Of a stretch of 64,000 nucleotides of DNA, positions 11,518 to 20,123 are shown piece by piece. Position 1 is the first letter of the stretch. Each line of letters begins with the position of its first letter. The translations under genes were made by a program, and so were the position numbers. Under the pieces are notes generated by a model, which made no database searches, had not been told where the DNA came from, and saw nothing but the letters and a program-made list of their open reading frames with translations. Source of the stretch: Arthrobacter oryzae (GTDB lineage Bacteria > Actinomycetota > Actinomycetes > Actinomycetales > Micrococcaceae); contig NZ_JAUSSM010000011.1 in NCBI RefSeq assembly GCF_030812315.1, forward strand, positions 1 through 64,000, written 5' to 3'.

Positions 11518-13065
11518 ATGCAGCAGATCTCCAACGTCGAACCGGCAGAATCCGGGAAAAAGCAGGAACAGGCGGTCCTCTCACTCACCCACGCGGCCAA
11601 AACCTTCGGCCCGGTGGTCGCGCTTGCTGACGGCACCGTCGAAATCCGGCCAGGGGAGATCCATGCACTCGTCGGCGAGAACGGCGCCGGGAAATCCACC
11701 CTCGTGAAGATCCTCGCCGGCCTTCACAACCCCGACTCCGGAGACTTCAGGCTCAGCGGCGAGCCCGTCCACTTCCGCAACGTGGCGGAGAGCAAGGCCG
11801 CCGGCATTTCCGTCATTTACCAGGAACCCACACTGTTCCCGGACCTGACGGTGGCGGAAAACATCTTCATCGGACGCCAGCCCAAAGGACGTTCCGGGCT
11901 GATCAGCCGCGCGCAAATGCGGCGCCAGGCCAGCGAACTGTTCCAGCGGCTCGGGGTGCCAATCGATCCCTCCCGTGTGGCGGAGGGACTGTCCATCGCC
12001 GATCAGCAGATCATCGAGATCGCAAAAGCCATCTCCATGGAGGCCAAAGTGCTGGTCATGGACGAGCCCACCGCCGCACTCAGCGGCGTGGAGGTGGACC
12101 GGCTCTTCGCGGTTGCCCGCGCCCTCCGCGACAAGGGGACCGGCATCCTGTTCATCTCGCACCGGTTCGACGAGGTTTTCGATCTGTGCGACCGGATCAC
12201 GGTCATGCGGGACGGACGCTACATCGCCACCCACCGGACGGCCGACGTCACCGTGGAGCGGATTGTCCGTGAAATGGTGGGCCGTGACATCGGCACGCTG
12301 TTCCCGAAGACCGAGGCGGAGATCGGGAAGACAGTCCTGAACGTGGACGGGATCAGTTCCGCCGGCGTCTTCCGGGACATCAGTTTCGAGGTCCGCGCCG
12401 GGGAGATTGTGGCCCTGGCCGGGCTGGTAGGGGCCGGCCGCACCGAAGTGGCCCGCGCCGTATTCGGCATCGACTCCTACGACTCGGGCCACATCACGGT
12501 GGAGGGCAAGCCCCTGAAACCCCGGGACCCGCAGGCCGCCATCGCCGCCGGCCTGGGATTCGTCCCGGAGGACCGCCGCAAGCAGGGCCTGGTCATGAAC
12601 CTGTCCGTTGCCCGGAACGTCACGCTCACCCTCCGCAACAAATTCGTGACAGCGGGACTCATCAACGGCGCCAAAGAGCGCCGCGCCGCCCAGGAATGGA
12701 GCCGGCGCCTGCAGGTCAAGGCGGGCTCGCAGGAACACGCCGTCTCCACACTCTCCGGCGGCAACCAGCAAAAGGTGGTGCTGGCCAAATGGCTGGCCAC
12801 CGACCCCAGGCTGCTGATCATTGACGAACCCACCCGCGGCATTGACGTCGGCACCAAAAGCGAGGTTCACCGCCTGATCTCGGACCTTGCCGGCCGCGGA
12901 ATCGCGATCCTGATGATCTCGTCCGAACTTCCCGAGGTCCTCGGCATGGCAGACCGTGTCCTGGTGATGCGGGAGGGCCGGATCACCGCCCACCTGAGCC
13001 GCGCCGAGGCAAACCCCGAATCCGTCATGCACGCGGCCACATCTTCCACAGGAGTCACCGAATGA
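11518..13065 (+). CDS. rhaT: Sugar ABC transporter ATP-binding protein (rhamnose type)
   Basis: 515 aa with two fused ABC domains, the layout of carbohydrate (CUT2) transporters. Domain 1 has Walker A GENGAGKST (53-61) and Walker B VLVMDEPTAALS; domain 2 has the degenerate GLVGAGRTE typical of this class, signature LSGGNQQKV and Walker B LLIIDEPTRGID. It energises import through the two permeases downstream, whose genes overlap or abut. The substrate is inferred as L-rhamnose or a similar deoxysugar from the mutarotase at the end of the operon. The symbol follows the rhizobial rhaSTPQ naming and is tentative. The ribosome site (AAAGGTG, 13 bp upstream) is weak. Confidence 0.88.
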   Translation: MQQISNVEPAESGKKQEQAVLSLTHAAKTFGPVVALADGTVEIRPGEIHALVGENGAGKSTLVKILAGLHNPDSGDFRLSGEPVHFRNVAESKAAGISVIYQEPTLFPDLTVAENIFIGRQPKGRSGLISRAQMRRQASELFQRLGVPIDPSRVAEGLSIADQQIIEIAKAISMEAKVLVMDEPTAALSGVEVDRLFAVARALRDKGTGILFISHRFDEVFDLCDRITVMRDGRYIATHRTADVTVERIVREMVGRDIGTLFPKTEAEIGKTVLNVDGISSAGVFRDISFEVRAGEIVALAGLVGAGRTEVARAVFGIDSYDSGHITVEGKPLKPRDPQAAIAAGLGFVPEDRRKQGLVMNLSVARNVTLTLRNKFVTAGLINGAKERRAAQEWSRRLQVKAGSQEHAVSTLSGGNQQKVVLAKWLATDPRLLIIDEPTRGIDVGTKSEVHRLISDLAGRGIAILMISSELPEVLGMADRVLVMREGRITAHLSRAEANPESVMHAATSSTGVTE

Positions 13066-14111
13066 GCTCGGCGCTGGACAACAGGAAAACAGGTACGACG
13101 ACGGCGGGCGCCGGCCGCAGCCGCGGCGCCCTGGCCTCGTTGCTGCGGTTGCGCGAACTGCCCGTCCTGATCGCCCTGGCCCTGCTGGTGCTGATCACCT
13201 ACCTGAACAACCCGCTGTTCCTCTCACCCCAGGGCGTGAAGGACCTGCTCCTGAACGCCACGATCATCATGATCCTGGCCGCCGGGCAGACGCTGCTCAT
13301 CATCACGCGGAACATCGATCTTTCCGTCGGCTCCATGCTGGGACTGGTCGCCTTCGGAACCGGGTCCCTCTTCGCCGCGATGCCGGATCTGCCGATCATT
13401 GCGGTCCTGGCAATCGGGATGGCCTTTGGCGCCCTCCTCGGAACCTTCAATGGCCTGCTGGTCACCGTGGCCAAAGTGCCCGCCCTGGTGATCACCCTGG
13501 GCACGCTCTACGTCTTCCGGGGGCTGAACAACGCGTGGGCGGGCGGCAAACAGTACTTCGCCGGGGACCGGCCGGACGCCTTTGGGGCGCTGTCCGTGGA
13601 CACTGTGTTGGGCTTTCCCATCATCACGCTGCTGGCCATCGCCGTGGTCATCGCAGTGGCCGTCTACATGTCCGGCACCCGCCCCGGCCGGGACCTCTAC
13701 GCCATCGGTTCAGATCCCGAAGCGGCAAAGGTGTTTGGCATCAAGGTGTCCAAGCGGGTGTTCCTGGCTTTCCTGGCGAACGGGGCCCTTGCCGGCCTCG
13801 CGGGTGTGCTCTACGCAAGCCGCTTCAACTCCGTTGGCGCCACCACCGGCGCAGGAATGGAGCTCGACGTCGTCGCAGCAGCCGTAGTTGGCGGCGTGGC
13901 CATCTTTGGCGGCAGCGGCTCAGTGGCCGGCGCAGCCCTCGGCGCCCTGCTCCTCACCACAATCACCAGCTCCCTCACAGCACTGCGGGTGGACAAGTTC
14001 TGGCAGCAGGCCATCGTGGGCATCCTGATCCTCGTGGCCATCATCATCGACCGTGTGGCCAGCCTTCGAACAGCCAAGAAACTACGGATAAGCGAGGCCC
14101 GGAATGTCTGA
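13062..14111 (+). CDS. rhaP: Sugar ABC transporter permease 1
   Basis: 349 aa integral membrane protein of the CUT2/RbsC permease family (BPD_transp_2). About 8-10 hydrophobic segments from residue 30 on; the family signatures TRNIDLSVGSMLGL and the cytoplasmic loop GSDPEAAKVFGIKV are present. Its ATG overlaps the stop of the ATPase gene in ATGA, and its own end overlaps the next permease gene by 8 bp, so the set is one operon. With the second permease it probably forms a heterodimeric channel. Confidence 0.88.
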   Translation: MSSALDNRKTGTTTAGAGRSRGALASLLRLRELPVLIALALLVLITYLNNPLFLSPQGVKDLLLNATIIMILAAGQTLLIITRNIDLSVGSMLGLVAFGTGSLFAAMPDLPIIAVLAIGMAFGALLGTFNGLLVTVAKVPALVITLGTLYVFRGLNNAWAGGKQYFAGDRPDAFGALSVDTVLGFPIITLLAIAVVIAVAVYMSGTRPGRDLYAIGSDPEAAKVFGIKVSKRVFLAFLANGALAGLAGVLYASRFNSVGATTGAGMELDVVAAAVVGGVAIFGGSGSVAGAALGALLLTTITSSLTALRVDKFWQQAIVGILILVAIIIDRVASLRTAKKLRISEARNV

Positions 14112-15198
14112 GACCACCACCCCCCGGAGTGACGCTCCGGCGGCGGCCCCGGGGCCCATTGCGGACAGCAGCAAACCGCTCGCGTCCGAGCCCAAAGGCC
14201 GGACGGGCGCGGCGCGCATCCTGGCCAGCCGCGACGCGATCACCATCTATGCCCTGATCGCGTTCCTGATCTATGCGGCCATCGCCATCCCGCGTTTTGC
14301 CTCGCCGGTCACCACGGGATTCCTCCTCCTGGACGTTATCCCGGTCCTGCTGATCGCAATGCCAATGACGCTGATCATCATCACGGGGGAGATAGACCTC
14401 TCCGTGGCGAGCACAGCCGGCCTCACCAGCGCCCTGATGGGCGTGCTCTGGGCAGGCGGGATGGACATCTGGCTGGTACTCGCCATCAGCCTGCTGGCAG
14501 GAGTGGCGGCCGGGATGTTCAACGGCTTCCTCATCGCCGTCCTCGGCCTGCCGTCGCTCGCGGTCACCATCGGCACCCTGGCACTCTTCCGCGGGCTGGC
14601 CCTCGTGGTGATCGGAGACAACGCGGTGGCCAACTTCCCGAAGGACCTGACCGCCTTCTTCACCTCCAAGCTCGGCGGCACCGGCATCCCCACGGTGATG
14701 ATCGGCGTCGTTCTTGTGATGCTGTTCTTCGGCATCCTGCTGCATTTCACGCCCTTTGGGCGGGGCCTGTTTGCGATGGGGTACAGCAAGGAAGCCGCCA
14801 CCTTCGTGGGAATCAACGTGGCACGCAGCAAATTCTGGCTCTATGTGGGATCAGGGGCCGTTGCCGCCCTGGCTGGCATCTATTGGACGCTGCGCTACAC
14901 CAGCGCCCGCAGCGACAATGCCTCCGGTCTGGAACTTGCCGTCATCGCCGCGGTGCTGCTCGGCGGTGTGTCGATCTTCGGCGGCAAGGGATCCATCCCG
15001 GGCGTTATCGCCGGCGTCCTGCTCATCGGCACGCTCAACTATGCCCTTCGGCTGGGACGGGTGTCCGACGTCGTCCTGATCACCGTGACCGGGCTGCTGC
15101 TCATCTTCTCAGTGGTGGCACCCAGTGTCGGAGCCGCCATCAGGGAATGGCGGCACACCAGGCGGGTCCGCCGAAACTTCAGCCGCACCACGACCTGA
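14104..15198 (+). CDS. rhaQ: Sugar ABC transporter permease 2
   Basis: 364 aa CUT2-family permease. A Pro/Ala-rich cytosolic N-terminus of about 45 residues precedes 8-10 membrane segments; signatures ITGEIDLSVASTAGL and GYSKEAATFVGINV match the EAA-like loop of the family. It overlaps the preceding permease gene by 8 bp. Two different permeases in one operon are typical of rhamnose and autoinducer-2 type systems rather than ribose systems, which use one. Confidence 0.87.
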   Translation: MSETTTPRSDAPAAAPGPIADSSKPLASEPKGRTGAARILASRDAITIYALIAFLIYAAIAIPRFASPVTTGFLLLDVIPVLLIAMPMTLIIITGEIDLSVASTAGLTSALMGVLWAGGMDIWLVLAISLLAGVAAGMFNGFLIAVLGLPSLAVTIGTLALFRGLALVVIGDNAVANFPKDLTAFFTSKLGGTGIPTVMIGVVLVMLFFGILLHFTPFGRGLFAMGYSKEAATFVGINVARSKFWLYVGSGAVAALAGIYWTLRYTSARSDNASGLELAVIAAVLLGGVSIFGGKGSIPGVIAGVLLIGTLNYALRLGRVSDVVLITVTGLLLIFSVVAPSVGAAIREWRHTRRVRRNFSRTTT

Positions 15199-15266
15199 CC
15201 TGCTGCCTAACCTCACCTGCTAACCCCACCAGCAGCCAAACCCGCACGAGGAACAAAGGAAGAACA

Positions 15267-16331
15267 ATGATGTTGAACCGAAAGAAAACAGGCCAGGCCC
15301 CCCGTCTGGCGAGTCTTGTCGCCCTCACAGCCGCAGCCGCGCTGGCCCTGACCGCCTGCGGCGGCGGTGGCGGGGGAACCGGCGGGGGAACCAGCCCCGC
15401 AGCGGGAGGGGACCAGAAAATCACCTTCATCCCCAAGCAGCTGAACAACCCCTACACCGACGTCGTCCTGGGCGGCGGCAAAAAGGGTGCCACGGAAGCA
15501 GGGTTCGCCTCCTCCCAGGTGGTCGGCCCGCTGGAGGCATCCGCCTCCAGCCAGGTTTCCTTCATCAACGCCGAGACACAGGCCGGTACGAACGTCATTG
15601 TGATTGCCGCGAACGATCCCGACGCCGTCTGCACGGCCCTGGGCGAAGCGCGCTCCGCGGGCGCCAAAATCGTGGCCTTCGACTCCGACGCCAACCCCGA
15701 CTGCCGCGACGTCTTCATCAGCCAGGTGGTCGCCAAGGATGTGGCCCTCATCCAGACAAAACTGATCTCCGAGCAGATCGGGGGCAGCGGCGAAATCGCC
15801 ATCCTGTCCGCCACGGCAAACGCCACGAACCAGAACGAGTGGATCAAGTTCATGGAGGAGGAACTGAAGTCCAATCCGGATTACAAGGACATCAAACTCG
15901 TTGCCAAGGTCTACGGCGATGACGATGACACCAAGTCGTTCCAGGAAGCCCAGGGCCTGATGCAGGCCCACCCGAACCTGAAGGGCATCATTTCGCCCAC
16001 CACGGTGGGCATTGCGGCCACCGCCCGGTACCTCTCCACGTCCGCCTACAAGGGCAAGGTGGCGCTGACCGGGCTGGGCCTGCCCAATGAAATGCGCCCG
16101 TTCGTCAAGGACGGAACCGTCAAGGAGTTCGCGCTGTGGGATCCGGCCCAGCTTGGCTACATTGCTGCCTTTGCCGGAAAAGCGCTCACTGACGGCAAGA
16201 TCACGGGAGCGCCGGGCGACAAGTTCACTGCCGGGGAACTTGGCGACCGCACGGTTGAAGAGGGCGGCCTGGTGATTGTGGGACCACCGACGGTCTTCAA
16301 CACCGAGAACATCGACAAGTACGACTTCTAG
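15267..16331 (+). CDS. rhaS: Sugar ABC transporter substrate-binding lipoprotein
   Basis: 354 aa. Lipoprotein signal ending LALTACGGGGG, then a flexible Gly/Thr linker and a periplasmic-binding-protein type 1 fold starting KITFIPKQLNNPYTDVVLGG. The AIANDPDAV-like loop and FDSDANPDCRDVFI are typical of rhamnose-binding RhaS and LsrB-like proteins. Anchored outside the membrane, it captures sugar for the two permeases. Start at the first of two ATG codons, preceded by AAAGGAAG. Confidence 0.88.
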   Translation: MMLNRKKTGQAPRLASLVALTAAAALALTACGGGGGGTGGGTSPAAGGDQKITFIPKQLNNPYTDVVLGGGKKGATEAGFASSQVVGPLEASASSQVSFINAETQAGTNVIVIAANDPDAVCTALGEARSAGAKIVAFDSDANPDCRDVFISQVVAKDVALIQTKLISEQIGGSGEIAILSATANATNQNEWIKFMEEELKSNPDYKDIKLVAKVYGDDDDTKSFQEAQGLMQAHPNLKGIISPTTVGIAATARYLSTSAYKGKVALTGLGLPNEMRPFVKDGTVKEFALWDPAQLGYIAAFAGKALTDGKITGAPGDKFTAGELGDRTVEEGGLVIVGPPTVFNTENIDKYDF

Positions 16332-16369
16332 CGGTACGGCGTCCAGTCAGCGGGACCTCGAGCGGGATC

Positions 16370-16402
16370 CTGCCGGGCGGGCCTTGACAGCCCGCCCGGC
16401 AG
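16370..16402. terminator. Intercistronic hairpin after the binding-protein gene
   Basis: CTGCCGGGCGGGC, 7-base loop, GCCCGCCCGGCAG: a perfect 13-bp GC stem between the binding-protein and isomerase genes, without a T run. Such stems often stabilise the upstream mRNA or partly terminate, which would raise binding-protein expression over the enzymes. Confidence 0.65.
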
Positions 16403-16441
16403 TTCCCGCGGTTCCTTTTCCGTTCCGAAAGGCCCCTTGCG

Positions 16442-17890
16442 ATGAACCAGAAAGTCTCCGCCGCCCAGCTCCTGCAGCCGCACCGGCGCCGCCCCACCCG
16501 CATCGGTCTGGTGTCCGGAGGGCTGGGCGCTTACTGGCCCCAGTTCCCGGAGCTCCTGCCCCAGCTGCAGGAATCAGCACGGTATGTCACCGGCCGTTTC
16601 CAGGATCTCGACGCGGATGTCATTGACGCCGGTTTCATTTCCGACGCCCAGGAAGCTGCAGCGGCGAGCGAAAAGCTGCGCATCGCGGACTGCGACCTGA
16701 TCGTCATCTTCCTCACCACCTACCTGACCTCCTCCATGGTGCTGCCCATCGCCCAGCGTTCCCGGACGCCCGTGCTGGTGATCGATCTTCAGCCCACAGA
16801 AGCGATGGACCACGCGAACTTCGACACCGGGAAATGGCTTGCCTACTGCGGGCAGTGTCCGGTGCCTGAGGTGGCGAACGTGTTCCGCCGGGCAGGGATC
16901 GACTTCCGCTCCGTCTCCGGGCACCTCAAGCAGGAAGCCGCCTGGGAGCGGATCAACCAATGGGTCCACGCGGCAGGCGTCCGCGGCCGGCTTCGGAACG
17001 CCCGGCACGGGCTCATGGGCCACCTCTATCCCGGCATGCTGGATGTAGCCACCGATCTGACCACCGTGTCCACCACCTTCGGATCCCACGTGGAGGTGCT
17101 GGAATTCGACGACCTGCGCGAACGGGTGAACGCGGTGACCGATTCGGAAGTGGCCGGGCGGCTCGCGCTGGCCCGCGAACTGTTCGTGCTGGATGACTCC
17201 GTGAACGACGACGACTTCGCCTGGGGCGCCAAGGTCTCGGTGGGCCTCGACCGCCTCGTGGAGGACTTCGACCTTGACTCGGTTGCCTATTATCACCGGG
17301 GGCTCGCGGGGGAACAGCACGAGCGGCTGGGAGCAGGCATGATCCTTGGCTCCTCCATCCTCACCGCCCGGGGCATCCCGATGGCGGGCGAGTATGAGCT
17401 GCGGACCTCCATCGCCATGCTCGCGGCGCAGGCCATCGGGGCCGGCGGCTCCTTTACTGAAATTCAGGCCCTCAACTTCGTCGACAATGTAGTGGAAATG
17501 GGGCACGACGGCCCGGCACATCTGGCCGTGTCCGCGAAGGACCCGCTGCTGCGGGGCCTAGGTGTCTACCACGGCAAGCGCGGCTGGGGCGTCTCGGTCG
17601 AGTTCGACGTCCGGCACGGACCCGTCACCACGTTCGGCCTCGGCCAGGACCGCGACGGCAGCTACGTCTTCGTCACCTCTGAAGGTGAGGTGGTCCCCGG
17701 CCCGCACCTGGCCATCGGCAACACGACGTCCCGTGTGGACTTCGGCGGCGACCCCGGACTCTGGGTGGACGAGTGGAGCCAGACGGGCATCGGGCACCAC
17801 TGGGCTCTGTGCGTGGGACACCGTGCCGCCGACATCAAGGCCGCGGCGTCCCTGCTGGGCATCGAACACCGGCACGTGGCGCTCCGATGA
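16442..17890 (+). CDS. L-fucose/L-arabinose isomerase family protein
   Basis: 482 aa. The N-terminal half (RIGLVSGGLGAYWPQFP, LIVIFLTTYLTSSMVLPIAQRS) and the metal-site region (GMILGSSILTARGIPMAGEYELRTSIAML, with the Glu near AGEYE) follow the AraA/FucI-like fold. It should convert an aldose to a ketose in the cytosol using a divalent metal. In this operon the substrate is probably the sugar brought in by the ABC transporter, but canonical L-rhamnose isomerase is a different family, so the exact reaction is open. No kinase or aldolase gene follows. The next ATG overlaps its stop codon. Confidence 0.82.
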   Translation: MNQKVSAAQLLQPHRRRPTRIGLVSGGLGAYWPQFPELLPQLQESARYVTGRFQDLDADVIDAGFISDAQEAAAASEKLRIADCDLIVIFLTTYLTSSMVLPIAQRSRTPVLVIDLQPTEAMDHANFDTGKWLAYCGQCPVPEVANVFRRAGIDFRSVSGHLKQEAAWERINQWVHAAGVRGRLRNARHGLMGHLYPGMLDVATDLTTVSTTFGSHVEVLEFDDLRERVNAVTDSEVAGRLALARELFVLDDSVNDDDFAWGAKVSVGLDRLVEDFDLDSVAYYHRGLAGEQHERLGAGMILGSSILTARGIPMAGEYELRTSIAMLAAQAIGAGGSFTEIQALNFVDNVVEMGHDGPAHLAVSAKDPLLRGLGVYHGKRGWGVSVEFDVRHGPVTTFGLGQDRDGSYVFVTSEGEVVPGPHLAIGNTTSRVDFGGDPGLWVDEWSQTGIGHHWALCVGHRAADIKAAASLLGIEHRHVALR

Positions 17891-18264
17891 CAGCCGGGGC
17901 TCCCCGCCTGCAGCGTGTCTGCTTCCAGCTCCAGGTCAAGGCAGGGCTCATCGACGAATACGCGCGCCGTCACGCCGAGGTCTGGCCGGAGATGCTCCGG
18001 GCGCTGAAGGACACAGGCTGGCACAATTATTCGCTCTTCCTTCGTGCCGACGGCCTGCTGATCGGCTACTTCGAGACGGAAGACCTCGAGGCAGCCCGGG
18101 CGGGGATGGCAGCCTTGGAGGTCAACTCCCGCTGGCAGGCGGAGATGGCCCCGTTCTTCGAGGAGCTCAGCGGCGCCCCGGACGAAGGCTTCCTCCAGCT
18201 GACCGAGGTCTTCCATCTTGAAGACCAACTGGCTTCGGCCGCTGAGGCATCCCCTGGAACCTGA
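17887..18264 (+). CDS. rhaM: L-rhamnose mutarotase
   Basis: 125 aa. Matches the RhaM/RhaU family: RVCFQLQVKAGLIDEYARRHAEVWPEML with the catalytic His, GWHNYSLFLRADGLLIGYFE, and the closing LTEVFHLE. It interconverts alpha and beta anomers of L-rhamnose. The family is usually about 104 aa; the extra residues are a short N-terminal lead and a tail after FHLE. ATGA overlaps the isomerase stop, so it is the last gene of the operon and the main clue to the substrate. Confidence 0.9.
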   Translation: MTAGAPRLQRVCFQLQVKAGLIDEYARRHAEVWPEMLRALKDTGWHNYSLFLRADGLLIGYFETEDLEAARAGMAALEVNSRWQAEMAPFFEELSGAPDEGFLQLTEVFHLEDQLASAAEASPGT

Positions 18265-18335
18265 CCCCCAAGGCCCGGATGCTGCCCCGTACCACCCCCA
18301 GACGGGCGCGGGAGAGCATCCGGACCGGTCCCGGG

Positions 18336-18602
18336 TCAGCGGCCGGCCGCCGAGCCGGCCCGGTTCATCGGGTCGGGCCAGTTGCCGATGGATGCCTTCA
18401 TGGTGTTGGGCCACCAGCCGATGCGTGCGTTCATGGGGCCGGGGTTCATCGGGTCGGGCCAGTTGCCGATGGATGCTTTCATGGTGTTGGGCCACCAACC
18501 GATGCGTGCGTTCATGGGGTCGGGCCAGTTGCCGATGGATGCTTTGGCAGGTGCGGAACGGACGATCGGGGTTGCACTGAAGAGCTGGCTGTAGGTGGAC
18601 AT
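18336..18602 (-). CDS. Trp-rich tandem-repeat microprotein (unknown)
   Basis: 88 aa. After a 20-residue leader (MSTYSQLFSATPIVRSAPAK) come two and a half repeats of a 22-residue unit made of two half-repeats, ASIGNWPDPMN and ARIGWWPNTMK: residues 21-42, 43-69 (with an insert PGPMN) and 70-80. AGGAG stands 8 bp before the ATG, which supports translation. The DNA repeats are nearly identical (two synonymous changes between the first two), so the duplication is recent. There is no signal peptide or membrane segment. It lies 86 bp downstream of the secreted-protein gene on the same strand, in a likely operon, and converges with the mutarotase gene. I know no family for it; a multi-core peptide precursor or a small scaffold are possibilities, but no modifying enzyme is nearby. 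Confidence 0.7.
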   Translation of the reverse strand: MSTYSQLFSATPIVRSAPAKASIGNWPDPMNARIGWWPNTMKASIGNWPDPMNPGPMNARIGWWPNTMKASIGNWPDPMNRAGSAAGR

Positions 18603-18688
18603 GACTTTTCTCCTGACTGAGTTTTTAATTCCGTACGCCGACGGCGTCGGTGGCCATGCTCTGCCTAAAAGAGGCAGAGATGACCTTC

Positions 18689-19702
18689 TCAGTCGGGGGA
18701 AGACCCCGGATCAAATGACGGGCTGGCGGCAAGAATCAGGGCCGCGTCGGGCATGAGGCCGCAGAGGTCATCGTGCCGATTGCTCCAGAACTCCGCGACA
18801 TCGGACGAAGCCTCGGCACCGGCACTGCCGGTACCTGCCGCTGCGGAACCGGACTGGTTCTGCAGCACGGCGAAGCGGAATACCCGTTCGGGTTCCGGCG
18901 CGTTGGCCGGCGCCGGCGCTGCAGAAACCGCGTAGCCGATGGTTGCCGCCATCGCACGTAGCGCCTGCGTATTGGCCAGGAACTCCAGCGGCGAAACCGC
19001 GCGCCGTGCCGGCTGCTGGGCGGCGCCGGTGTGCCTGGCCGTATGCGAAACGGACCGGGCGGTTGTCTCAAGGTCGATGCCGGCAGGTGCCTCCGTCACC
19101 GCGTCAAAGCCCGGCCGCGGCACGGTTGTCACGGGCGAACGCCCGGGGACAGTCACTTCCGGTATGTGCACCGGTGTCTCCGGCAGCGGAACCTGTGGTC
19201 CCGGAACAGTAGGAATTGGCACCGTGGGAACCGGCAGCGTCGGCTGAACGCCCGGCAACGACGGTGCCAGCGAATCCACCCCTGAGACGACTGTGTCGGC
19301 CGTGTCGCTCACTGTGTCGGTGACTGTGTCGGCAGGCACCTTGTCGGTGTCGCTGGGCGGCGGAGCGGCCTTGTTCACTTCAGCGGCCACCGCGTCACTA
19401 GCCTCGCCGAGTACCGGGTCCACGACGTCAACCACGGCCGTCGCTGTGCCGGAGACCGGAAACGGCACAGCGGCGACCGGGGCTGGAACATCCTTGATTG
19501 CCGGTGCAAGCGTGCTGCCGGTCTCTTGGAGCAGTGAGACTGTTCCCTGCTCGATCGCGGCCAGCGGGTTCGGGTCTTCGGATGCGGCGTTCGCGGAGCC
19601 AGCGGCCCACGCTAACCAGGCAACGGTCAGCAGGACGGCGAACAGAAATGGGCGCAGGGCAACCAGGCAACAATCACGCAAAGTGCCGCCCATCCAGATC
19701 AC
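18689..19702 (-). CDS. Secreted Ala/Pro/Val-rich protein ending SFDPGSSPD
   Basis: 337 aa. A long N-terminal segment (LVALRPFLFAVLLTVAWLAW) followed by AGSANAASEDP looks like a Sec signal peptide with an AxA cleavage site. The mature part is low complexity: Val/Asp-rich to residue 140, then Pro/Val/Thr-rich repeats (TLPVPTVPIPTVPGPQVPLP), then a more ordered C-terminal part with REP-like spacing and FAVLQNQSG. It ends in the nonapeptide SFDPGSSPD, identical to the end of the otherwise different protein at 39709-40716. Function unknown. ATG at residue 4 is an alternative start. Confidence 0.8.
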   Translation of the reverse strand: MIWMGGTLRDCCLVALRPFLFAVLLTVAWLAWAAGSANAASEDPNPLAAIEQGTVSLLQETGSTLAPAIKDVPAPVAAVPFPVSGTATAVVDVVDPVLGEASDAVAAEVNKAAPPPSDTDKVPADTVTDTVSDTADTVVSGVDSLAPSLPGVQPTLPVPTVPIPTVPGPQVPLPETPVHIPEVTVPGRSPVTTVPRPGFDAVTEAPAGIDLETTARSVSHTARHTGAAQQPARRAVSPLEFLANTQALRAMAATIGYAVSAAPAPANAPEPERVFRFAVLQNQSGSAAAGTGSAGAEASSDVAEFWSNRHDDLCGLMPDAALILAASPSFDPGSSPD

Positions 19703-19870
19703 CCCCCAGTGGCAATGGAAGATCAGGATACGCCCGGTGCTGTCCGCCGTCCAGACCTCCGCGCTTACGGGCCCAGGATTGTTGTCGGGCGCCGTGCCGC
19801 TGTGCTGGGCTCTGGTCCATCGGCAGCCGGATCAGACGGACGTAAAATTGTAAATAGAGGTGTTACAGAA

Positions 19871-20050
19871 ATGTCCGGGCCAATCGTCGTCGTCCTTCTT
19901 TTCCTCGCCGTTGTTGCCCTCGTAGGGGTCATCGGAACGGTGGTGGTGGTCATTCGCGACGGCCGCGGGCAGCTTCCGCGTGAGCAGTCCGACCGCCCGT
20001 GGATGGCCGGAAACCTGCCCAGCGTTCCCTACTCCGTGTGGCGGTTCTGA
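19871..20050 (+). CDS. Small single-pass membrane protein
   Basis: 59 aa. One hydrophobic segment (residues about 4-27, IVVVLLFLAVVALVGVIGTVV) then a short basic, Pro-containing tail ending YSVWRF. GAGGTG lies about 10 bp upstream of the ATG. Divergent from the secreted-protein gene. No family recognised. Confidence 0.6.
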   Translation: MSGPIVVVLLFLAVVALVGVIGTVVVVIRDGRGQLPREQSDRPWMAGNLPSVPYSVWRF

Positions 20051-20123
20051 CCTCGGTTGACACGGGTAAAGCCGCAACGTCACGGCCCTGTTGCACGGAC
20101 AGCACGGCTCCTATACTGACGGG

